This document shows, in pieces, positions 7,452 through 14,601 of a DNA stretch of 25,480 nucleotides. The DNA is taken from the NCBI GenBank assembly GCA_903970295.1, contig CAJCHQ010000339.1, positions 1 through 25,480 of the forward strand, read 5' to 3'. Within the stretch, counting starts at the first letter, position 1. Every line of letters starts with the position of its first letter. A program made the translations under genes and the position numbers. A model generated the notes under the pieces. That model did no database searches. It was not told where the DNA came from and worked only from the letters and a program-made list of their open reading frames with translations. The stretch is from Bryobacterales bacterium (GTDB taxonomy: Bacteria; Cyanobacteriota; Vampirovibrionia; Obscuribacterales; Obscuribacteraceae).

Positions 7452-7619
7452 TCAACTCCCCTGATCGAATCAATCTCGCGTGTTCTCGCTTGGTGGTCTT
7501 CGATGCTATGAGCCTTTTGGGTCAGTTTGCGGTCATTCCTGTGGGAGTACTACGCAATACAAACGACACCCAAACCGGGCTGAATGTTTTACAAGAATTA
7601 GGTGCTCTACCATCGCTCT

Positions 7620-8249
7620 TCAGTGCGGTGCAAGACCCAGCTGAGCCAACTGCAAACCCGATAGCGCTTGCGGCAATTCAGCTCGCGGTGCTTGAGAATT
7701 CGTGCTGTCGGCTTGCGAAAGTTGTTGAAATCCCTGGCTGAACTCGGAGAGACCGTCTGTTGCTATCTGTAGAAAATCCAAATTGCCGAGAGTCGATGAA
7801 TTCTCCGACGGCTGTTTAGAAGCTGCAGTCGTATCTGCCGACTGAGCACCAGGAGTGACACCATTAGCTTGCCCTACCTGAGGATTGAGCGCCTGAGCAA
7901 GGATACTCATAACTTGTTCGGGATGATACTCAGATGGCGAAGGCGATCCTAGGGAACTCGCAGAATCAGCCATCATCGAAGCCGCAGTGTTGTCGGCTGG
8001 AGACATCGCCGAGAAATTCAAAATCGAGCCATCCTGCGAATGCCCATCGTGGCTGAGATCGGAACGTCCATGGTGGCTATTTGCAGCAGTAGCGCCAGAG
8101 CCAGCACCACGAGCGGCGTTGGCTTGCGCTTCATCTACTTCATTGGCGGCATGGTCAGTAACTCTTCCGCTGCTCAAGAGCTGCAAGTACGACTGAGCAT
8201 CGGCAGTGTTTGGTGTTTGGTCAAGGGTGGCATTCGCTGCATTTGTCAT
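7620..8249 (-). CDS. Stand-alone copy of the leaderless N-terminal domain of the GH26 protein
   Basis: 209 residues, aligning end to end with residues 1 to about 210 of the next upstream gene product. Shared blocks include S-L/T-L-D-Q-T, Q-S-Y, L-S-S-G-x-V-T-D-H-A-A-N-E-V-D, L-N-F-S-A, an E/Y-H-P-E-Q-x-M motif and a closing A-Q-L-G-L-A. The copy ends exactly where the linker begins in the larger protein, so the domain boundary is marked by nature. It has no signal peptide, no TM segment and no recognisable enzyme motif. The composition (Ala, Ser, Gln, Asn, His) suggests a flexible N-terminal half followed by helices. CGGAG lies 8 bases before the ATG. Nucleotide similarity to the neighbour is still visible, indicating a tandem duplication. 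The family is unknown; possible roles are export signal, anchor or partner of the GH26 enzyme. Confidence 0.75.
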   Translation of the reverse strand: MTNAANATLDQTPNTADAQSYLQLLSSGRVTDHAANEVDEAQANAARGAGSGATAANSHHGRSDLSHDGHSQDGSILNFSAMSPADNTAASMMADSASSLGSPSPSEYHPEQVMSILAQALNPQVGQANGVTPGAQSADTTAASKQPSENSSTLGNLDFLQIATDGLSEFSQGFQQLSQADSTNSQAPRAELPQALSGLQLAQLGLAPH

Positions 8250-8384
8250 AATTTATGCTCCGGTACATATTTTGAATTTGGCATTCCAACACGCACCGAT
8301 TTACCGTCGCCGCATTGCTAGCGAAACGTCTTTCGTTGAGTCGTAAAGCGTGGTGGTATCTCTTAATCAGCCGAAAGATTGAGT

Positions 8385-10334
8385 TTAGGTTTCATCACCG
8401 TCTACGCCACCATTACTAAAATCCTGAACGTATGCGGCGTAGCTATTTGGAGAGTTCTCTAAAGTTGTTCCGACCCCACCGCTTGCACTATCGAAATAAT
8501 CCTGGAATGCGACGCCCTCGTTTTGTGACTGGGTATTTAAGAAATTAGCTATGTCGTTGATGAAGTTGGGGTCATCTCCATTACCGTACATCCCAGCATT
8601 CGAATTGCCGGACTGTTCGTACGGCGCAGCTACTGCATACTCGGGAATAGCAAATGGCTTGCCTTGCTGTTGGGCGAAAGCAGCTAGCTCATTTAACCCG
8701 CCCGCCTCGGTCGTTAAGGTGTTCCAAGTCTGTGACGAGTTGGGATTAGTGTTTCCCCAATCCTGATCGTAAATATCAACACCAATCGAATTCACGTTTG
8801 CATTGCCGGGATAATAATCTTCTACCGGAATGTTGTTATATTCGCCGTTTGCTGGATTCCAATCGAAGCTAAAATTGGCTCCCGGTACAGCCTTCATCGC
8901 CTCAGCAGCGTTGTTATAAGCATTGATGAAATCTTGCGGATTGCCGTCATAATTATCTGTTGCCCAGGGCCCATTCATTTCCACTCCCAATCGAATGGTA
9001 TCGTTACCCTGACCGGCAGCCACAAGTTGCTGCGCCATCTGGGTAAACTCGGCATCGTTGGCACCACTTGCGGTGGATGCCAATGTCTGTCCGTCGTATG
9101 TTAGCGGCACACCAAGAACCATGCCTTGCCCTGGGTTGGCCGCCACCCAACTTGCATATTGACCAGTCTCGTATTGCGTAGTTTGTGCTGCAGGCTGTGT
9201 CCAGTCAAGGTAAGCTGACGGGACAACAGGTTTTCCAAGCGCCTGCGATATTGAATCTGCCTCCTGGGCATCGGTGTCACCCCCGAAGAATGCTACAAAG
9301 CCAGCTGTGCCCGAGCTTGTGCTGCTGCCCAGATTGACTGTGGTACCAGTATCGCCACCAGTTGTAGAAGTGGCACCGGTACCGCCGCTTGTGCCATCGC
9401 CAAGGTTGACTGTAGTGCCGCTGGCGCCGTTTGAACCAGCAGCATCGCCTGTGCTACCAGTGGATGGTGTGCCAGTTGTCGCTTCGCCTGTGCTGACAGC
9501 GGGTGGTGTCCCAGTCGTAGCTTCGCCTGTGCTAACAGCGGGTGGTGTCCCAGTCGTCGCTTCGCCTGTGCTGACAGCGGGTGGTGTCCCAGTGACCTCT
9601 GCGGTTTCACCTGACGCGCTCGATGACGAGGATGATGATGCTGCTGCCGACAACGGATTGCCCGCACCGCTAGTTGCGGCAGTGGTCGCGCTCGTGTTGT
9701 TGTCAGACTGGTAAAGAGCAAGTCCTAGCTGAGCCATGTCCAAACCGACCTGCGCATTCAGTAAATCGGCTTGCGCCGCCTGCGAACTAGGATTCTGAAC
9801 CTGCGCGAACTGCTGAATCGCCTGGCTGAACTCTGCCACGCCGGCGGACGTCAGTTGCAGCGGATTCACACTACCTAGCGGCGAAGAGCTCTCTGCGGAC
9901 TGTGTTGAGGCTGCACTCGATTCGGCGCCCTGAGCGGGAGCCACATTGGCAGCGGTGCTTTGACCCTCCTGCTGACCGAGCGTTTGCGCTAGCTTGTTCA
10001 TGATCTGTTCGGGGTGAAATTCATTGCTGGAAGAAGATTTGGTTGACTTAGCGCCTTCACCCATGACTGAAGCTGCACTGCCCTCCCCCGGATTTAGCGC
10101 CGAGAAATTCAAAGCCGAGTCATTTTTTGCATGTCCATCGTGATGAGAGTGCCCATGACTGCTATCACCTCTGCTGCCACCATGTCCGGTACCATGACCG
10201 GCATGAGCCTTTGCGTTGTCTACTTCGTTAGCGGCATGGTCAGTAACCTGCCCGCTACTCAGCATCTGTGCGTAGGATTGAGTATCTGAAGAATTATTTG
10301 TTTGATCGAGGGATGTTTGTACTGCATTTGTCAT
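8385..10334 (-). CDS. GH26 beta-mannanase-like enzyme on a novel leaderless N-terminal domain
   Basis: 649 residues in three parts. Residues 1-215 are a novel domain with a His-rich tract (44-68) shared with the neighbouring gene. Residues 216-344 are a Ser/Thr/Pro/Gly linker with three identical 13-residue repeats plus one degenerate copy. Residues 345-649 are a GH26-like TIM barrel: opening G-F-V-A-F-F-G-G, acid/base Glu452 in R-L-G-V-E-M-N-G-P-W, and nucleophile Glu565 in K-P-F-A-I-P-E-Y-A-V. The two glutamates are 113 residues apart, close to the 108 of Cellvibrio Man26A. GH26 enzymes cleave beta-1,4-mannan and some mixed or beta-1,3 glycans, normally outside the cell. No Sec or Tat signal peptide is present, which conflicts with that location unless another export route exists. 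GGGGAA 8 bases before the ATG supports the start. It is followed at 135 bp by the stand-alone domain gene. Confidence 0.8.
   Translation of the reverse strand: MTNAVQTSLDQTNNSSDTQSYAQMLSSGQVTDHAANEVDNAKAHAGHGTGHGGSRGDSSHGHSHHDGHAKNDSALNFSALNPGEGSAASVMGEGAKSTKSSSSNEFHPEQIMNKLAQTLGQQEGQSTAANVAPAQGAESSAASTQSAESSSPLGSVNPLQLTSAGVAEFSQAIQQFAQVQNPSSQAAQADLLNAQVGLDMAQLGLALYQSDNNTSATTAATSGAGNPLSAAASSSSSSSASGETAEVTGTPPAVSTGEATTGTPPAVSTGEATTGTPPAVSTGEATTGTPSTGSTGDAAGSNGASGTTVNLGDGTSGGTGATSTTGGDTGTTVNLGSSTSSGTAGFVAFFGGDTDAQEADSISQALGKPVVPSAYLDWTQPAAQTTQYETGQYASWVAANPGQGMVLGVPLTYDGQTLASTASGANDAEFTQMAQQLVAAGQGNDTIRLGVEMNGPWATDNYDGNPQDFINAYNNAAEAMKAVPGANFSFDWNPANGEYNNIPVEDYYPGNANVNSIGVDIYDQDWGNTNPNSSQTWNTLTTEAGGLNELAAFAQQQGKPFAIPEYAVAAPYEQSGNSNAGMYGNGDDPNFINDIANFLNTQSQNEGVAFQDYFDSASGGVGTTLENSPNSYAAYVQDFSNGGVDGDET
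9440..9593 (-). repeat. 39-bp tandem repeat coding a 13-residue linker repeat
   Basis: Three near-identical 39-bp units (9478-9515, 9516-9554, 9555-9593) encode T-G-T-P-P-A-V-S-T-G-E-A-T each time. A fourth, degenerate unit at about 9440-9477 reads T-G-T-P-S-T-G-S-T-G-D-A-A. The near-perfect DNA identity points to recent expansion by slippage or recombination, so copy number may vary between strains. Confidence 0.85.
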
Positions 10335-10489
10335 CGTCTAAGTTCCCCATAGCAGGTAATCGGATTTTTGTCGCATGGTAATGAATGCTGCACCGAGATG
10401 CAGTCGCTGCCTCGTTTGGCCGCTGTTTGAAAATCAATAGGAAGAGGGCTTTTGTTGATTAAACTATAATCATCGCTAGTAAATAAAAC

Positions 10490-10503
10490 GTGTAGTGTTT
10501 GTG
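10490..10503 (-). promoter_or_regulatory. Shared 14-mer, copy 1 (upstream of the GH26 gene)
   Basis: On the minus strand this reads CACAAACACTACAC, lying 155 bp before the GH26 start. It differs by one base from a 14-mer 96 bp before the LysM gene (12961-12974). A recurring motif in two intergenic gaps of the same gene run may be a shared regulatory site. Confidence 0.3.
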
Positions 10504-10539
10504 CACGGTCTTTTGAAATCGCTCCTCCAGACGAATAGA

Positions 10540-11622
10540 TTAACGAACCACAATCACTCGAACCATCTGAGCACCACTATTGGTTTGGAAGTTACCGGAA
10601 GCATTGAAGCCCAGAGATAAAGTTCCCGTGCCAGGCGGAGGGAAATTCAATTGATTGGTACCTAGAAAAAACGTGTCCGGCACGTTCGCTGCAATCGGAC
10701 CTGTTTTGCCGACAACTCCAACTAAAGACGCAAACGGAGCTGCTGGATCCGGAACACTTCCCGGCTGAACTAAGCCCGGAACACCATTAGCATCTCGCGG
10801 TGGCAAGCCTGCCGTCTGCCATGTGCCAACAGCTTGCGAGTCCAGCCAAATTTTTTCTCCCGGTGCCACAGTCAATTGCGTTGGTGTCCAATTAGGATTG
10901 TTCGCCGCTACCAAAACCACATTGACACTAATTACTGTCTGCCCGGAGCTGGCTATGCGATCGTAGATGCTGGGCATGTTCCAATCGGTCTTGTTCGGCG
11001 ATCCGCTGTTGCTTTCAGTCGAAATTAGGTTTAAGACTGGAATGTCGGCAGTGTTACCCTGGGGAGCTTCCCTTTCCAGCCCAGTCGGATGTTCAGCTGA
11101 TCTGCTCGCACTATAAGTGATCACGGCTGGCTTGCCGAGTCCTGGCACTGAACCTAGCACCGGCAAAAACGAAAGATCGATCGCAGGACCAATTTCGAAA
11201 GTTGACACGGCGGTGCATTCGTACATCCAAGTAGTTAAATCGATGGGCGGGGGCACCGGCATATTTGGGCCGAAACGTTCCGTTTGAGGAGAGCGAAAGT
11301 TTGTTGAGTCGATATAAAGATCCACGCCACTACCACCATAACCGCCTACCGCCTTCATCTTGGCGAATCTGCTAAAGCCGCTTTGTGCGAAGACATTGGC
11401 AACTGTTTGCACAGAATCGAGAGCATCCGAATAACGCTTTTGTTGAGAGGCTCTGGAGGCGGCCTCATGCGAGAGCAAGTAAGTTGCACCGACGCCTGTG
11501 ACTAGACCGAACATGTCGATGATCGGTACGAAGATAAAAAATATAAGCGCAAACAATGTCAAAGGTAATTCAGCTAAGCTACTACCTGCAATTGATCGAA
11601 CGCGTCTCGGTCTCAGTGCCAT
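10540..11622 (-). CDS. TadE-like pseudopilin fused to a LecA/PA-IL-like lectin domain
   Basis: 360 residues. The N terminus is TadE-like: a basic start, the prepilin-style G-S-S-L-A-E-L-P-L-T-L (13-23) with the typical Glu, and one TM helix (about 19-42). A middle region (60-230) is unassigned. Residues about 235-360 resemble the Pseudomonas LecA (PA-IL) galactose-lectin fold: A-P-G-E-K-I-W-L-D-S-Q-A-V-G-T-W, then A-P-F-A-S-L-V-G-V-V-G-K, and F-N-A-S-G-N-F-Q-T-N-S-G. In LecA the last segment holds the calcium ligands. Aligned here, D100 is Asn340, T104 is Asn344, N107 is Thr347 and N108 is kept as Asn348, so calcium and sugar binding may be altered. The protein is probably inserted in the membrane and displayed outside, as an adhesin-like minor pilin. 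GGGGAA precedes the ATG. Confidence 0.72.
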   Translation of the reverse strand: MALRPRRVRSIAGSSLAELPLTLFALIFFIFVPIIDMFGLVTGVGATYLLSHEAASRASQQKRYSDALDSVQTVANVFAQSGFSRFAKMKAVGGYGGSGVDLYIDSTNFRSPQTERFGPNMPVPPPIDLTTWMYECTAVSTFEIGPAIDLSFLPVLGSVPGLGKPAVITYSASRSAEHPTGLEREAPQGNTADIPVLNLISTESNSGSPNKTDWNMPSIYDRIASSGQTVISVNVVLVAANNPNWTPTQLTVAPGEKIWLDSQAVGTWQTAGLPPRDANGVPGLVQPGSVPDPAAPFASLVGVVGKTGPIAANVPDTFFLGTNQLNFPPPGTGTLSLGFNASGNFQTNSGAQMVRVIVVR

Positions 11623-11859
11623 ATCCTAATTCCCCACTTCTGATTTCCCAGTCATGAATGGCGACGGAACATGCTGCAATAATCGAATGGGTGATTTGAT
11701 AATTTTTTCGACTCGGCAGCGGTGCACAGTGAGAATAATAGAAAGCATTTGTCACTTACATGTCACACAGCGTCCTAGCCGTCCTCCAGTTCGACTAACA
11801 GTGCTATCTGTGGCGCTACGAAATGCCTGACATGCACCAGCTATTCTGCGCGCCCCTGG
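11623..11859. other. Gap with tandem TGTCAC repeats upstream of the TadE-lectin gene
   Basis: The 237 bases hold no gene. TGTCAC occurs at 11750-11755 and 11761-11766 with an 11-bp period, followed by CGTCCT at 11771-11776 and 11780-11785. Direct repeats with one-turn spacing are typical of OmpR/PhoB-family binding sites. The repeats lie about 130-160 bp before the TadE-lectin start codon. Confidence 0.4.
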
Positions 11860-12864
11860 TTATGTAGAGGCGTACGCTGCCAAATCAGAGGTATTAGGCA
11901 ACTGTAGTTTCATGCCTGCCAGCAGCTCCGAATCCGGTGGTAATTTATTGATTTGCTCGACTAGTCGACCGTATCCATTGTTGTTGAACAACTTTGATGC
12001 AATCGAATTTGAGGTCTCTCCTGATTGCACAACATAATGCTGCCGGGAAGCAGGCGAATCCTTAGGCGTTTCCTGAACCTTGGGCCGATGTCTCCCCAGC
12101 AGCTCAGACTGGAACAACTGACCATCACCATTTTGCAGGGCCAGGCGATCGCCATCGAATTTCATTTGATACGTTGCCTGGGGAGTTTTAAAAAAGCTGC
12201 CTTTAGAATTTGTGTGAACTGCACCCGAAAGAACTTGGGCATCGTCACCGGTGCCAACCTTTAGCGAAGCAAATTTTGCCCGCGAGGTGCCATAAGCCTG
12301 ATCTGCTTGGGCGATCACTGCAAACGCTCTATTTTCAGCTTGGCTGCTTTTGGGCGGGTGATGAGTTTCGCCTTCTCCCACACACTTGAGTGCAGCAGCC
12401 TCGCTTGCTTCCTGGCGTTTGCGCATCACTGTCAGTGGTCTGACAGATTGCTTGAATACAGACTCGCATACCGCACTCCAAATGTCATCATTGGCAGCTG
12501 GAGAGTTTTTACCATCAGTGAGCGCATCTAAAAATGATATTTCGCCACTCGATCCTGGTTTGGGGAAAGCATCGCCGATATCCGCCGACATTTTCGAAAA
12601 CGCCTGGTTCTGCGCCGTCTCGAATGCATTTGGGCCGGCAGCAATCTGGTTGAACGAAAACTCGTGGACATCGGACATCGTCGTCGCGGGAGCAAGTTTT
12701 GCACTGACATCGCCAACTGCAGATGGCGCTCTCGATGGCCGCTGCGCAAAAGCGCTTTCTCTTAGCCGCTCGGATATGTCATCAGCGCCATATTCAGAAT
12801 GGCTCTGGCTGGGCGCTGACAAACTGCTGTCATAAGAATGAATTGGTAAGGTTTGCGATGTCAT
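11860..12864 (-). CDS. LysM-domain protein without signal peptide
   Basis: 334 residues. Residues 276-323 form one LysM module (H-Y-V-V-Q-S-G-E-T-S onward, ending G-M-K-L-Q-L-P), a glycan-binding motif that recognises peptidoglycan or chitin-type GlcNAc chains. Residues 1-270 are mostly polar and probably flexible, with a possible small beta-rich region around 200-255 (Y-Q-M-K-F-D-G-D-R-L-A-L). There is no N-terminal hydrophobic segment, so export through Sec is not indicated, although LysM usually acts in the cell wall. The SD is weak (CCGAG about 11 bases before the ATG). It lies between the histidine kinase (121 bp upstream) and the TadE-lectin gene (237 bp downstream). Function is unknown beyond glycan binding. 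Confidence 0.78.
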   Translation of the reverse strand: MTSQTLPIHSYDSSLSAPSQSHSEYGADDISERLRESAFAQRPSRAPSAVGDVSAKLAPATTMSDVHEFSFNQIAAGPNAFETAQNQAFSKMSADIGDAFPKPGSSGEISFLDALTDGKNSPAANDDIWSAVCESVFKQSVRPLTVMRKRQEASEAAALKCVGEGETHHPPKSSQAENRAFAVIAQADQAYGTSRAKFASLKVGTGDDAQVLSGAVHTNSKGSFFKTPQATYQMKFDGDRLALQNGDGQLFQSELLGRHRPKVQETPKDSPASRQHYVVQSGETSNSIASKLFNNNGYGRLVEQINKLPPDSELLAGMKLQLPNTSDLAAYAST

Positions 12865-12960
12865 AGCGTGACTCGGACGAACAGATATTCGGCCGCTCTA
12901 GTAAGGGGAAAGAATCAAGGGAAGATTCAAATAACCTTAGATATTGCCTGTGGGCTAATT

Positions 12961-12974
12961 GTGTGGTGTTTGTG
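12961..12974 (-). promoter_or_regulatory. Shared 14-mer, copy 2 (upstream of the LysM gene)
   Basis: On the minus strand this reads CACAAACACCACAC, 96 bp before the LysM start and 11 bp after the histidine kinase stop codon. It matches copy 1 (10490-10503) at 13 of 14 positions. Confidence 0.3.
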
Positions 12975-12985
12975 AAACTACGCTA

Positions 12986-14470
12986 TTAAATAGCCGGGAT
13001 CCTAAAGCTGACGGTGGTGCCCGCTCCCAACTCGCTGACAAGCTCGATCGTCCCACCGTGTTGTTCGACGATGCTTTTGCATATTGCCAAACCTAATCCA
13101 GTCCCACCTTTCTCGCTGGCATCGCTTCGCTCGACTTGTTGGAAGCGGTCGAACACCAAGTTGAGATGCGACTCTGGAATGCCGCGACCATGGTCTTCCA
13201 CACTGATTTCTACTTCGCGATCTATCAACCGGCTGCAGATTTTGACAGTTGTGCCTGCCCCTGAAAATTTGATTGCGTTTCCCAATAAATTGACTAGAAC
13301 CTGAACGATCCGGCCCTCGTCGGCGAGTATCTGCAACTGCGTTTCTTCGCTGATGATGGCAATGTTCTTTCGACTGGCGAGACCTTCGACACTGCTTTTT
13401 GCCCTTTGGATGATTTCCTCGAGAGCCAATGGCTCAATGTCTAAATCCAGTTTGCCTGATTCGATCGAGGCTATATCCAACAAGTCTTGCACCAGGGACG
13501 TTAATCTATCGATCTCATTTCTAGAGCGGGCTAGAAGCTTGAGCCCATTATCATTCAGCTCTCCGTATCTTCCGGTACTTACGAGCTCGATCGTTCCACC
13601 CACTGTAGTCAACGGGCTGCGCAAGTCATGACTCACCATTGTCATGAATTCTCGTTTCAACCGCTCGACTTCGTCCCGTGCGGCTTGCTCCTTCCGAGCC
13701 GACTCGGCAAGACGATCGGCCATGTCATGGAACGTCTGATCGTAATCAGTCAATTCGTCCTGACCGGAAACCACCTCGTGCAGCGGCTGACCGCTAGCAA
13801 AGCGCGCAGTGTTATCGGTCAAAATCTTCAGACGTCTGCCGATGCTGTTTCTGAACACATATATAAGTGCAATTGCCAGAATGAAATCGGCGCCGGTGAT
13901 GACCAGGGCCAGTCGATAAAGCTGAGTGCGAGCCTGCTCACTTTGACTAAAGGTGACCGAATATGACTGCCGATCCAGTCGCAACAATTGGGAGCGCTGC
14001 TCGATCAACGTCGACCAGAGCTGCTTCAAATCAGCCAAATATTTGTTCACCTGCGTTTTATCTGCATCATGCTTCCACTGATTGAGGACATAGAACATTT
14101 GTTCTGTGCCCTTTTGAATTTTTTGCAAAGGCAGCTGACGCGAATCCTGGCTCTCAAAAAGTTTACCGAGCCCGCTAAATCGCTCAGCCATCTGAGCCGG
14201 TGAATCTTGTTCGACGACACTGAGATCGACCTGACCGTTGGACAACTTCTGAGAACAGTCACTCAAATTGTCGGAAAGGCAAAGAGCTAATATCCAATTG
14301 ATCTGGCCAATCAAATTTTTGGAGCGATACTCTTGATCTTCCAATCTCTCCAAATCGCTGAGCAAAAACAAGAGCCCTGCCGACAACAATGCCTGCACCA
14401 GAAAGGGCAAACCTATCCACAGAGTAGCCTTCTGAGCGAGTGAAATTCTTGGCATAGCTTCTTCAACCAT
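12986..14470 (-). CDS. Membrane sensor histidine kinase (HAMP-HisKA-HATPase)
   Basis: 494 residues. TM1 (about 15-37), a helical extracytoplasmic sensor of about 147 residues, TM2 (about 185-206), HAMP (207-260), a HisKA dimerisation helix with phospho-acceptor His281 (M-V-S-H-D-L-R-S-P-L), and an ATPase domain with N-box Asn398 (L-L-G-N-A-I-K-F), G1 D-H-G-R-G (426-430), F-box F-D-R-F and G2 G-G-T-G-L-G-L (455-461). All catalytic motifs are intact. The sensor resembles the four-helix-bundle type by composition (Gln-, Leu- and Lys-rich helices), and contains Cys64 and Cys72. An internal ATG at 14455 has a better SD (GAAGAAG) than the ATG at 14470, so the protein may be five residues shorter. 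It is transcribed divergently from the TadG-like gene, and its cognate regulator is not adjacent. Confidence 0.93.
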   Translation of the reverse strand: MVEEAMPRISLAQKATLWIGLPFLVQALLSAGLLFLLSDLERLEDQEYRSKNLIGQINWILALCLSDNLSDCSQKLSNGQVDLSVVEQDSPAQMAERFSGLGKLFESQDSRQLPLQKIQKGTEQMFYVLNQWKHDADKTQVNKYLADLKQLWSTLIEQRSQLLRLDRQSYSVTFSQSEQARTQLYRLALVITGADFILAIALIYVFRNSIGRRLKILTDNTARFASGQPLHEVVSGQDELTDYDQTFHDMADRLAESARKEQAARDEVERLKREFMTMVSHDLRSPLTTVGGTIELVSTGRYGELNDNGLKLLARSRNEIDRLTSLVQDLLDIASIESGKLDLDIEPLALEEIIQRAKSSVEGLASRKNIAIISEETQLQILADEGRIVQVLVNLLGNAIKFSGAGTTVKICSRLIDREVEISVEDHGRGIPESHLNLVFDRFQQVERSDASEKGGTGLGLAICKSIVEQHGGTIELVSELGAGTTVSFRIPAI

Positions 14471-14520
14471 GTGATTGTGCAGACGAACCCGAGACTAACA
14501 CACTCAAAAGCAAATTAGGC

Positions 14521-14550
14521 TTGTTTAATTTCTCCGCTTGCGCATATGAT
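14521..14550 (+). promoter_or_regulatory. Candidate sigma-70-like promoter for the TadG-like gene
   Basis: TTGTTT (14521-14526) and TATGAT (14545-14550) are separated by 18 bases, in the 131-bp divergent region between the histidine kinase and TadG-like gene. The -10 is a good match and the -35 is partial. A transcript starting near 14557 would leave a leader of about 45 bases. Confidence 0.4.
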
Positions 14551-14601
14551 TCTAGGAGAATGATCCAATCAGCAACAAACGAAATTACCAGGACCCGCAA
14601 A

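Noticed and set aside
9274..9714. 146-residue plus-strand frame rich in Val, Pro and Ala
   Set aside because: It is the reverse reading of the GH26 linker repeat, so the regular composition comes from the 39-bp repeat.
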